Shown one piece after another: positions 1 through 7,242 of a stretch of 64,000 nt of DNA. Both the position numbers and the translations under genes were made by a program. The notes beneath the pieces are model-generated. The model ran no database searches. It was not told where the DNA came from and worked only from the letters and a program-made list of their open reading frames with translations. How positions within the stretch are numbered: position 1 is the first letter of the stretch; every line of letters starts with the position of its first letter. Source of the DNA: Prado023 sp964638055 (GTDB lineage Bacteria > Actinomycetota > Actinomycetes > S36-B12 > CAIYMF01). Where the stretch lies: contig CAZWXF010000001.1 in NCBI GenBank assembly GCA_964638055.1, forward strand, positions 1 through 64,000, given 5' to 3'.

Positions 1-871
1 CGTCGTAGAACAGCGGCTTGCCGTCCTTCCACAGCGACTGGTGGCAGTGCATGCCGGAGCCGTTGTCACCGAAGATCGGCTTGGGCATGAAGGTGGCGGA
101 CCGCCCGGCAGCCCAGGCGACGTTCTTGATGACGTACTTGAACTTCATGACGTCGTCTGCGGCCTGCAGCAGCGTGTTGAACCGGTAGTTGATCTCCGCC
201 TGGCCGGCGGTGCCGACCTCGTGGTGGGCGCGCTCGACCTGCAGGCCGACCTGCTCGAGGCCCAGGACCATCTGGTCGCGCAGGTCCGCGAAGTGGTCGA
301 CCGGCGGGACCGGGAAGTAGCCGCCCTTGTAAGGGGTCTTGTAGCCGCGGTTGGGGGAGCCATCGATCTCCTGCTCCGCCCCGGAGTTCCACTTGCCCTC
401 GACCGAGTCGATGAAGTAGTAGCCGGCGTTCTGCCTGGTCTCGAAGCGAACCGAGTCGAACACGTAGAACTCCGCCTCGGGGGCGAAGAACGCGGTGTCG
501 GCGATGCCGGTGGACTTCAGGTAGGCCTCGGCCTTCGCGGCGATGTTGCGTGGGTCGCGGCTGTAGGGCTCGTCGGTGAAGGGGTCGCGGATCGAGAAGT
601 TGACGATCAGAGTCTTCTCGGCTCGGTACGGGTCGATGAAGGCGGTCGTCACATCGGGGATGAGCTTCATGTCCGACTCGTGGATCGCCTGGAAGCCGCG
701 GATGGACGATCCGTCGAACATCTGGCCCTCGGTGAAGAACTCCTCGGGAAGGGACTGTGCCGGCACGTTGAAGTGCTGCATCACGCCGGGGAGGTCACAG
801 AAGCGGACGTCGACGAACTTGACGTCGTTCTCCCTGATGAACGTGAGCACTTCCTCCGCAGTGTTGAACAA
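1..871 (-). CDS. glnA: Glutamine synthetase type I, N-terminal part (cut by window edge)
   Basis: This enzyme makes glutamine from glutamate, ammonia and ATP in the cytoplasm, as a dodecamer. The visible 290 residues open with the beta-grasp domain (RFCDLPGVMQHF near residues 23-34) and run into the catalytic domain (GDNGSGMHCHQSL near 275). About 180 residues, including the adenylylation tyrosine, lie beyond the left edge. I chose the TTG at 869-871 because a perfect AGGAGG sits seven bases upstream and family members begin MFKTPDEV or similar; no ATG or GTG fits as well. Tandem GlnR-type boxes lie about 85 bases upstream, which implies nitrogen control of transcription. The family call is secure; nothing is unusual apart from the truncation and the TTG start. 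Confidence 0.97.
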   Translation of the reverse strand, partial: MFNTAEEVLTFIRENDVKFVDVRFCDLPGVMQHFNVPAQSLPEEFFTEGQMFDGSSIRGFQAIHESDMKLIPDVTTAFIDPYRAEKTLIVNFSIRDPFTDEPYSRDPRNIAAKAEAYLKSTGIADTAFFAPEAEFYVFDSVRFETRQNAGYYFIDSVEGKWNSGAEQEIDGSPNRGYKTPYKGGYFPVPPVDHFADLRDQMVLGLEQVGLQVERAHHEVGTAGQAEINYRFNTLLQAADDVMKFKYVIKNVAWAAGRSATFMPKPIFGDNGSGMHCHQSLWKDGKPLFYD

Positions 872-954
872 GACCAACCTCCTGGGTTCGGGTCAATCGC
901 GACCCGGTGCTCCGGGCTCCGGCCGCGCTTCGTGCTGGACGGTACGTAGGCGGG

Positions 955-992
955 ATTTCCCGTCCGTGACGCCATTGTTTCGCTGCCGTTAC
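955..992 (-). promoter_or_regulatory. Tandem GlnR-type operator upstream of glnA
   Basis: On the minus strand GTAAC-N6-GAAAC is followed six bases later by GTCAC-N6-GAAAT. This is the a-n6-b-n6-a-n6-b layout with a 22-bp period described for actinomycete GlnR boxes (consensus gTnAc-n6-GaAAc); only the last base of the second GAAAC differs. The site begins at the stop codon of the upstream NYN gene, and a TACGTA/TACCGT box that could be the -10 follows. This is the classical position for nitrogen activation of glnA. The regulator gene itself is not in the window. Confidence 0.85.
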
Positions 993-2224
993 GCGCGACC
1001 GGCACCGGGGGCGCCGCCCTCCCCGCCCCCCTTGACCTCGGCCCAGAACGCCTGCCGGACCGTGTGCTTGTCCACCTCGCTGTTCCAGGTGTCCACACCG
1101 CGGGCGACCGAGTACCGGAGCAGCTCGGCATTGATGCTGCGCGGAATCGTCGGGTACTTCAGCGTGAGCATGGCCGCCGCCTCCGGCGTCGCCCGGCTCA
1201 GCCACCGACGGGCGTAGACCCTCCCCACGGTGATCGCGTCGAACGTGGTGCGCGCATCCTCGGCGGCATCGGCGAACTGCTCGGCCTGCGTGGTCAGGTC
1301 CGAGAGGCGGTGGAAGTCGTAGTCCGGCACCGAGTAGCCCGAGTGCGCTGCCGACGACGAGTACAGCAGCGTGTCCTGCCCGGAGGCCTGTGCCGCTGCA
1401 GGGCGATGTGGAGCCGCGGACGGCTTGGGCAGCGAGAGCGGGGTCGGGATGCGCCCTGAGCTGGCGGACGGAGCAAGGGACGCTGCCGGGGTCCGGCTCG
1501 ACTCGGCTGACGCCGCCGCGGGCACAGGGGTCAGGTCGGGCTGGGTTCCCCCTCGTGACGCCGGCCGCAGGGGGGTGACCTTCCCCGCCTGCTCGGCGGC
1601 CTTCGCAGGTTCTGCGTCCTCAGCCAGCCCGCCGCCGGGTGCGCGTTGCCTGGGGGAGTCGGGCTTGGGGGGCTCCAGGATCGTGTAGACGCCCCGGATC
1701 CAGGCCTCCTCGAGGACGTAGCGGCGGTCAGCGGCGGCGATGAGCTCCAAGGACTGGTTGCCCCCGTCCGGACCGGCCTCGACGCCCCACAGGTGCACTC
1801 GGACGCCGTAGGACTGGACCTCGTCCACGGCTCGCAGCAGGTCCTCGTCACCGGAGAGCAGCACGAAGTCCACCGCGCCCCGGTTGCGGGCGAGCCCGGT
1901 CATGTCAGCGTGCAGCTCGGCGTCCACACCCTTCTGGACCATGCGTCCACCGGCGCGCTCGCGCAGGTTGCCCAGGCGCAGCTTGATGTCCCCGAGGCTG
2001 GCCAGCTCGCGCTGGTCGGGGTAGGGATTGCGGTTCGGGGCCGCCGCGTACCAGTAGATCCGCAGCAGGGGCAGCGCGGTCTGGGCGACGGCGAGCTTGG
2101 TGATCTCACGGACCAGGGAGCCGGCGTTCGCCCGAACCGTGGCGCCCGGATGACCGCCCAGCATGAGCGTCTTGGCTGATTCGTGCAGGTAGCCGGCATC
2201 GACGAAGACAGCGCACCGGTCCAT
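989..2224 (-). CDS. NYN-domain (PIN-like) putative RNase protein
   Basis: A 411-residue protein with an N-terminal NYN domain (residues 5-180). The acidic motifs of the PIN-like fold are visible: VFVDAGYL at 6-13, Asp101 in KGVDAEL, and VDFVLLSGDEDLL at 118-130. NYN domains usually form a metal-dependent ribonuclease site, but substrates of this subgroup are not known. A Pro/Ala/Ser-rich linker (about 190-300) leads to a conserved-looking C-terminal helical region (about 305-400) with Trp and Tyr residues. The ATG is supported by a TAGGCT box with exactly six bases before it, so the mRNA is probably leaderless. It sits immediately upstream of glnA on the same strand. Confidence 0.88.
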   Translation of the reverse strand: MDRCAVFVDAGYLHESAKTLMLGGHPGATVRANAGSLVREITKLAVAQTALPLLRIYWYAAAPNRNPYPDQRELASLGDIKLRLGNLRERAGGRMVQKGVDAELHADMTGLARNRGAVDFVLLSGDEDLLRAVDEVQSYGVRVHLWGVEAGPDGGNQSLELIAAADRRYVLEEAWIRGVYTILEPPKPDSPRQRAPGGGLAEDAEPAKAAEQAGKVTPLRPASRGGTQPDLTPVPAAASAESSRTPAASLAPSASSGRIPTPLSLPKPSAAPHRPAAAQASGQDTLLYSSSAAHSGYSVPDYDFHRLSDLTTQAEQFADAAEDARTTFDAITVGRVYARRWLSRATPEAAAMLTLKYPTIPRSINAELLRYSVARGVDTWNSEVDKHTVRQAFWAEVKGGGEGGAPGAGRA

Positions 2225-2230
2225 GCGGCA

Positions 2231-2236
2231 AGCCTA
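2231..2236 (-). promoter_or_regulatory. Leaderless -10 box of the NYN gene
   Basis: TAGGCT on the minus strand, six bases before the ATG at 2224. This spacing places the transcription start at the start codon itself and fixes the start. Confidence 0.65.
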
Positions 2237-2292
2237 GCGGCGTCGTTCCCGGTGCCCGGGTGCATGCCAGGCGCCGACAGCTGGCGGGCGGG

Positions 2293-2712
2293 TCAGGCGT
2301 TGATCACGACGGTGTCGACGGCCCTGTCGTGCAGGCCCCGACCGTCGTTGTCCCAGACGGCCGGCGGGATCACCAGGCAGATGAGGACCGTCCGCACCGC
2401 TGCTGAGAGCAGGGTGACGCGTCGATTCATCCCGCGCACGCGCAGGCGCATGATGCGCTGGCCGAATGACGCTCCACCGAGCCAGGTGAAGAGGCAGACC
2501 TGGAGCGCGAAGACCCCCAGGGTGAGCATGGGCCTTGCGGGCGACGTCGGATCGGGCACGAGGGCGCTGGAGATGAGCAGGGCGGCGAACCAGTCGATGA
2601 AGAGGGCAGCGGTGCGCCGGCCCATGCCAGCCATGGATCCAGGGCCCGAGCCGGGCAGTCCCAGGCGCGCTCCTCGATGGATCGCCTCGGTCTCGGTGAC
2701 GACGCTGGCCAT
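2293..2712 (-). CDS. RDD family membrane protein
   Basis: A 139-residue integral membrane protein. The RDD signature is recognisable: RRTAALFIDWFAALL near 32-46 carries the Arg and Asp, two or three hydrophobic segments follow (about 35-52, 63-82, 105-122), and the GGASFGQRIMRLRV motif is near 80-93. Family function is uncertain; some RDD proteins are proposed ion or small-solute transporters. Its ATG overlaps the stop codon of the DUF4191 gene (TGATG), so the two are co-translated. The pair upstream of glnA and downstream of lipA is a conserved actinobacterial arrangement (Rv2219/Rv2219A in M. tuberculosis, from memory). Confidence 0.9.
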   Translation of the reverse strand: MASVVTETEAIHRGARLGLPGSGPGSMAGMGRRTAALFIDWFAALLISSALVPDPTSPARPMLTLGVFALQVCLFTWLGGASFGQRIMRLRVRGMNRRVTLLSAAVRTVLICLVIPPAVWDNDGRGLHDRAVDTVVINA

Positions 2713-3380
2713 CAGCGCAGCTTCCCGCGCGGGATGCGCCCGCCCTTGGGCATCGGTCCCTTCGGAATCGGAGCGGGGTTGGTGGCCAGGGCCTCGAGCT
2801 TGCGCCGCAGGGTCGTCACCTCGCCGGGTGCCAGCGACTTCGTCATCTTGCGCAGGTGCTTGTCCAGCTTCGAGATCCGGACCTCGCCGGGACCCTCGCC
2901 GATGACGATCTCCTGGATGGGTGCGTCGGCGACGAACCGTGCCGTCCGCTTGCGCTCGTTGGCCAGGAGGGCGGCCAGGCCAGGGCTCGTACCCTCGCCG
3001 ATCAGGACCACGCCGGGCCTGCCGACGGCCCGGTGCACCATGTCCTGGGACTTGTTGGCCGCGACCGCGGGGGTGATCCCCCAGCCCTGCTTGGTCATGT
3101 TCTGCACCACGGCGACGGCCGCGCCGGGCTTGCCCTCGATCGATCTGTAGGCCGAGCGCATCGCCCGGCGGCTGAAGACGATCGTCACCGTGAGGAGGCT
3201 CAAGGACAGGCCGACGATGAACCAGGTGATCGGGTTGCGTGTCGCGATGCCCACGGAGATGCCGAGCGCGATGCCGATGACGAAGATCGCCAGCAGTATC
3301 CAGCCAAGCCTCGGATCGAACTTGCGCGCCATTCTGTAGTTGTCGCGGATGGTCCGCACGCGGTCGCCGATCTTCGACAT
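2712..3380 (-). CDS. DUF4191 family membrane protein
   Basis: A 222-residue protein with two adjacent transmembrane helices (about 25-47 and 51-70), then a cytoplasmic domain (about 75-200) and a basic Pro/Gly/Lys-rich tail. This is the layout of the actinobacterial DUF4191 family, whose function is unknown. The ATG lies six bases after a TAGGAT box, indicating a leaderless transcript. The gene ends one base into the RDD start. Its conserved position beside lipA and glnA is the only functional clue. Confidence 0.88.
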   Translation of the reverse strand: MSKIGDRVRTIRDNYRMARKFDPRLGWILLAIFVIGIALGISVGIATRNPITWFIVGLSLSLLTVTIVFSRRAMRSAYRSIEGKPGAAVAVVQNMTKQGWGITPAVAANKSQDMVHRAVGRPGVVLIGEGTSPGLAALLANERKRTARFVADAPIQEIVIGEGPGEVRISKLDKHLRKMTKSLAPGEVTTLRRKLEALATNPAPIPKGPMPKGGRIPRGKLR

Positions 3381-3386
3381 GCCCGG

Positions 3387-3392
3387 ATCCTA
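3387..3392 (-). promoter_or_regulatory. Leaderless -10 box of the DUF4191 gene
   Basis: TAGGAT on the minus strand, six bases before the ATG at 3380. Confidence 0.6.
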
Positions 3393-3460
3393 ACGGGCGC
3401 CCTGCCGTGCGGACCCCGCGTTGCCCGCAGGTTGAACCCGCGAAGCGCGCCGCCCGGGGG

Positions 3461-4390
3461 CTAGCGGATGCTCGCCCGCGCGGCCATGGCCTGATCGTGC
3501 AGCCGGCCAGCTCGGTAGGACGAGCGGACCAGCGGCCCGCTCAGGACGCCGAGGAACCCCAGTTCGCTGGCGCGCTCTGCCAGGTCGACGAACTCCTCGG
3601 GCCGGACCCAGCGCTCCACCGGATGGTGCCGGGGGGTGGGGCGCAGGTACTGGGTGATCGTCACCAGGTCGCAGCCGGCGGCGCGCATGTCCGCCAGGGC
3701 GACGTGGACCTCGTCGATGGTCTCGCCAAGTCCGAGGATGAGGTTGGACTTCGTGACCAGCCCGGCGGCGCGGGCCTGGGCGATGACATCCAGGGACCGG
3801 TCGTACCGGAAGGCGGGGCGGATCCGCCTGAAGATGCGCGGGACCGTCTCCAGGTTGTGGGCCAGAACCTCCGGCTCGGACGCGAAGACCTCGGCCAACA
3901 GGTCGGGCTCGCCCGAGAAGTCGGGGATGAGCACCTCGACGCGGGTCCCCGGGTTGCGGTCGTGGATCGCCCGCACGGTCTCGGCGTAGAGCCACGAGCC
4001 CTGGTCGGGCAGGTCGTCGCGGGCGACGCCGGTCACGGTCGCGTAGCGCAGTTCCATCGTGGCGACGGACTCGGCGACGCGGCGTGGCTCGTCGCGGTCC
4101 AGCGGTTCCGGACGACCCGTGTCGATCTGGCAGAAGTCGCAGCGGCGGGTGCACTGGGCACCGCCGACGAGGAACGTCGCTTCACGGTCCTCCCAGCACT
4201 CGAAGATGTTGGGGCAGCCGGCTTCCTGGCAGACCGTGTGCAGGCCCGCCTCGGCGACGCGTTCGCGCATGGCCAGGAACTCGGGACCGGTCCGCACACG
4301 GGTCTTGATCCACTCGGGCTTGCGCTCGATCGGCACGGCCGCGTTGCGGACCTCCAGGCGCAGGAGCCGCCGCCCATCAGGCCCGATCAT
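3461..4390 (-). CDS. lipA: Lipoyl synthase LipA (radical SAM)
   Basis: LipA inserts two sulfur atoms into protein-bound octanoyl groups, the last step of lipoate synthesis. Both iron-sulfur motifs are visible: the auxiliary cluster cysteines 54, 59 and 65 in CQEAGCPNIFEC, and the radical-SAM triad 80, 84 and 87 in CTRRCDFC. The protein is 309 residues, normal for the family. Its ATG overlaps the last codon of lipB by four bases, so the two are translationally coupled and form one operon. Likely targets encoded nearby are SucB (two lipoyl domains) and, elsewhere, the glycine cleavage H protein that works with GcvT. Confidence 0.98.
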   Translation of the reverse strand: MIGPDGRRLLRLEVRNAAVPIERKPEWIKTRVRTGPEFLAMRERVAEAGLHTVCQEAGCPNIFECWEDREATFLVGGAQCTRRCDFCQIDTGRPEPLDRDEPRRVAESVATMELRYATVTGVARDDLPDQGSWLYAETVRAIHDRNPGTRVEVLIPDFSGEPDLLAEVFASEPEVLAHNLETVPRIFRRIRPAFRYDRSLDVIAQARAAGLVTKSNLILGLGETIDEVHVALADMRAAGCDLVTITQYLRPTPRHHPVERWVRPEEFVDLAERASELGFLGVLSGPLVRSSYRAGRLHDQAMAARASIR

Positions 4391-5019
4391 CGGCCAGCGC
4401 CGACTGGCAGCAGCCCTGGCAGTCCGGCGAGGAGGATCTCGCGGATCTCGGCTACCTCGACCGACCGGCCCAGCTCAGCGGTCAGTGACGTCACCGAGGC
4501 ATCGCGGATGCCGCAGGGGACGATCCGATCGAAGTGCGTGAGGTCGGGACAGGCGTTGATGGCGAAGCCGTGCATGGTGACTCCCTGCGCCACGCGCACG
4601 CCGATCGCGGCGACCTTGCGGTCGGGGCCGCGCTCGTCGGCAGGCACCCAGACCCCCGACCGGCCTTCGATCGGCAAGGTGGACAGGCCGACCTCGGCAC
4701 AGGCCGCGATGAGCAGGGCCTCCATGCGCCGGACGTGCGCGACCACGTCGAAGGGGTCGGGCAGCCGGACGATGGGATAGCCCACGAGCTGGCCCGGGCC
4801 GTGCCAGGTGATGCGACCGCCCCGATCGACCTCGACGACCGGGGAACCGTCCCACGGGCGATCCTCGGGCTGCGTGCGGCGCCCTGCGGTGTACACGCTC
4901 TCGTGCTCGAGCAGCCAGGTGACCGGCTCCCCGCCGGCGACCACCTCCGCGTGCCAGGCCCGCTGCTGCTCCCAGGCCACGGTGTACTCGACCGGCTCGT
5001 CGGAGATCACCACGCGCAT
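4387..5019 (-). CDS. lipB: Lipoyl(octanoyl) transferase LipB
   Basis: LipB moves octanoate from acyl carrier protein to the lipoyl domains of target enzymes. The 210-residue protein shows the conserved GGRITWHGPGQ motif (67-77), the catalytic Lys135 in RKVAAIG and Cys169 in IVPCG. The ATG follows a TAGGCT box by exactly six bases, so transcription is probably leaderless. The gene leads the lipB-lipA operon and is divergent from a membrane protein gene at 5102; the two promoters are only about 60 bases apart. Confidence 0.97.
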   Translation of the reverse strand: MRVVISDEPVEYTVAWEQQRAWHAEVVAGGEPVTWLLEHESVYTAGRRTQPEDRPWDGSPVVEVDRGGRITWHGPGQLVGYPIVRLPDPFDVVAHVRRMEALLIAACAEVGLSTLPIEGRSGVWVPADERGPDRKVAAIGVRVAQGVTMHGFAINACPDLTHFDRIVPCGIRDASVTSLTAELGRSVEVAEIREILLAGLPGLLPVGAGR

Positions 5020-5025
5020 GGGGTG

Positions 5026-5031
5026 AGCCTA
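5026..5031 (-). promoter_or_regulatory. Leaderless -10 box of lipB
   Basis: TAGGCT on the minus strand, six bases before the lipB ATG. No convincing -35 is seen. Confidence 0.65.
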
Positions 5032-5066
5032 CGCGGGGTCGGCTCCTCGGGCCTGTGGAGAACTGT

Positions 5067-5095
5067 TTGACCGTTTCACGGTCACGTTGCATGGT
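5067..5095 (+). promoter_or_regulatory. Promoter with internal palindromic operator for the gene at 5102
   Basis: TTGACC (5067-5072) and CATGGT (5090-5095) are 17 bases apart, and the second hexamer ends six bases before the ATG at 5102, matching the leaderless pattern seen across the window. A perfect 7-bp inverted repeat, TGACCGT-TTC-ACGGTCA (5068-5084), overlaps the -35 and the spacer, where a repressor would block polymerase. It also lies 37-53 bases upstream of the lipB -10 on the other strand. Confidence 0.6.
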
Positions 5096-5101
5096 TCCGC
5101 C

Positions 5102-6145
5102 ATGAGAGACACGGGGGAGGGGCAGGCGTTGCCATGGGAGCCGCCTGTGGGGCGATGGCCCGCGGCCCACCGCGATCCGCTGGAGGCGCACTCGGAGCCC
5201 GCAGCGCCGCGCGATGGCAGCGTGGATGAGACCAGTGCCTCGCAGGCACCGGACGGCGTGCTGCCCGGGCCCTCCGACCACCCTGGCGGGAGCGAACGCG
5301 TGCCGGGCGTGATCTTCCTGGGAGCACCGGGTGAACCCCTTCGACCGGCAGGGCCGTCGACGGCAGGCCCCAGCAGCACGTCGGACGGGGGATCCGCGCG
5401 ACGGGCGCTGGGCCCTGCCGGCAGCGCGGCTCGACGACGTCGTGTGCCGCTGCGCCGCCGGCACGTGGCCGCCGTCGCGGCGACCCTGGTGGTGGGTCTC
5501 GTCGTGACCCGCGTGGCGGTCGCCTCCGGTGACCGGGGGCGGACCACGGGGCCCGAGCCCTCGCCGGCCGCGTCCGCCGGTGCCAGTGCAGGGATGTCGA
5601 ACGGTCCCTTGGCGGGGGCGTCCGCCGGAGGGCCGGGCCCTGCGTCGCAGGGCGAAGGGCCAGGCAGCGACGCGGCGGGATCCTCAGGAGCCCCTCCGGC
5701 CTCACCCGGCGCGACGCAGTCCCGGACCGGTCCGACAGCCGCTGGCGTCCCCCCCGGACCGGTCGACTGGCTGGCCGTGATGGTCGGGCTCGACCAGCTG
5801 CGCTCGAGCGCTCTCGTGGCCGTCGATCCGCAGGCGGTGGCCGAGTACGCGGCGGTCGGCTCGGCGGCGCACGAGTCGGACGTGAAGATGGTCGAGGCCC
5901 TGGCCGAGGCCGGAGTGCGGCCCGTGGGACTGGCGACCCGGATCGTGGGGGTGGAGGTCATCGAGGCCGCAGGAGACTCCGCGCGGCTCCGGGTGGTCGA
6001 CGAGCGCGGCGCCTACCGGCTCGAGAGCGGCGCCGGGTCAGTGGTCGACCAGATCGCGGCGGCGGGCAGGCGCACATGGGTCGTCACAGTGGAACGGGGC
6101 GCTGACGCCGGATCGTGGCGTGTGGTGCGCGTAGCGGCGGCATGA
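5102..6145 (+). CDS. Hypothetical single-pass membrane protein
   Basis: A 347-residue protein that I do not recognise. Residues 1-115 are a low-complexity, probably cytoplasmic region ending in a strongly basic stretch (ARRRRVPLRRR). One transmembrane helix follows (about 120-137, VAAVAATLVVGLVVTRVAV), then a Gly/Ala/Pro/Ser-rich linker (140-220) and a compact C-terminal domain of about 120 residues with regular alpha/beta periodicity (from VDWLAVMVGLDQL to the end). The layout resembles anti-sigma factors or secreted-domain anchors, but no signature proves this. A TTG five codons upstream is possible; the ATG is preferred because of the promoter at 5067-5095. It is divergent from lipB. Confidence 0.75.
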   Translation: MRDTGEGQALPWEPPVGRWPAAHRDPLEAHSEPAAPRDGSVDETSASQAPDGVLPGPSDHPGGSERVPGVIFLGAPGEPLRPAGPSTAGPSSTSDGGSARRALGPAGSAARRRRVPLRRRHVAAVAATLVVGLVVTRVAVASGDRGRTTGPEPSPAASAGASAGMSNGPLAGASAGGPGPASQGEGPGSDAAGSSGAPPASPGATQSRTGPTAAGVPPGPVDWLAVMVGLDQLRSSALVAVDPQAVAEYAAVGSAAHESDVKMVEALAEAGVRPVGLATRIVGVEVIEAAGDSARLRVVDERGAYRLESGAGSVVDQIAAAGRRTWVVTVERGADAGSWRVVRVAAA

Positions 6146-6262
6146 GGTCGCCGTGGCCTTCGCAGGAGCGCTGGGCTCCGGAAGGGTGTGGGGGCCCGCG
6201 CGGCCGTGGGGGCCGTGGCAGGGCACGGGATCGGAGCCGGTCGTCGCCCTCGGCGGTCCCGC

Positions 6263-7195
6263 TCAGCCACGCTGGCCTCCCTCCTCGTGCAGGGCCCACC
6301 GGAGGGCGTCGTGGATCGTCGGATCGCGGAAGTGAAAGCCGTCCTCCACGAGCCTTCGTGGCACGACGCGTGAGCTGGTCAGGACCTCCGAGGAGAACTC
6401 CCCGAGCGCGAGGCGAAGCGCGAACCGGGGCACCCTCAGCGCGGTGGGTCGTCGCAGGATCTCGCCCATGGCCCTCGTGATCTCCGCGTTGGATGCGACG
6501 TTCGGGGCGACGAGGTTGACCGGCCCTCGGAGGTCTCCTTCGAGCAGGTGCGTGAGGGCCGCGACCTCGTCGCGCAGGGAGATGAAGGACCAGCACTGAC
6601 GCCCGTCGCCGAGCTTGCCTCCCAGTCCGAGCCTGAACAGCGGGATCATGCGTGCCCAGGCCCCGCCCCGGCTGGAGACCACCAGGCCGCTGCGGGAGTG
6701 CGCCACGGAGATGCCCGCCGCCCGTGCGGGGTCCGCGGCGGCCTCCCAGTCGCGAACCACGCCGGAGAGGAAGAGCTCTCCGGCGGGCGCGGACTCGTCG
6801 ACCGCCTGGCAGTCGGTGTCACCGTAGAAGCCAATGGCCGAGCCGCAGACGATTCGTCGGATCGTGCTGCCCTCATCGGCCGCCGCCAGGGCCAGTGTCA
6901 GGGTCGTCAGAACCCGCGAGGCGCGGATCTCCGACTTGTAGGCCGAGGTCCAGCGATGGTCCCCGACACCAGCGCCGGCCAGGTTCACGATCGCGTCCGC
7001 GCCGCGCATGACGGCCCGATCGAGCCTGCCCTGGGCGGGGTCCCACGAGACCTCGTCCGGGGCTCGGGCATCGCGGCGGACAAGCCGGACGACGGAGTGC
7101 CCGCGCCTGTGAAGGGCTGGCACGAGCGCCGACCCGATCAGTCCGCTGCTGCCCGACACGACCACGCGCAGGGACGGCCCCGGACTACCGGGCAC
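6263..7195 (-). CDS. TIGR01777 family SDR-type epimerase
   Basis: A 310-residue NAD(P)-binding protein of the extended short-chain dehydrogenase type. The nucleotide motif VVSGSSGLIGSAL is at about 12-24, the YKSEIRASRV and CGSAIGFYGD motifs typical of TIGR01777 are present, and the DUF1731-like C-terminal segment is visible (EILRRPTALRVPRFALRLALGE, split over about 245-270). Its exact substrate is unknown; distant relatives affect cell division. It is the last gene of the lpdA-sucB operon, 47 bases after sucB. The GTG at 7195 has no Shine-Dalgarno; a GTG at about 7168 is an alternative. Confidence 0.9.
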   Translation of the reverse strand: MPGSPGPSLRVVVSGSSGLIGSALVPALHRRGHSVVRLVRRDARAPDEVSWDPAQGRLDRAVMRGADAIVNLAGAGVGDHRWTSAYKSEIRASRVLTTLTLALAAADEGSTIRRIVCGSAIGFYGDTDCQAVDESAPAGELFLSGVVRDWEAAADPARAAGISVAHSRSGLVVSSRGGAWARMIPLFRLGLGGKLGDGRQCWSFISLRDEVAALTHLLEGDLRGPVNLVAPNVASNAEITRAMGEILRRPTALRVPRFALRLALGEFSSEVLTSSRVVPRRLVEDGFHFRDPTIHDALRWALHEEGGQRG

Positions 7196-7242
7196 GCTGC
7201 AGCCGGGCGTGTGGGTGCCGGGTCGCTGGCACGGCCGTCAGC

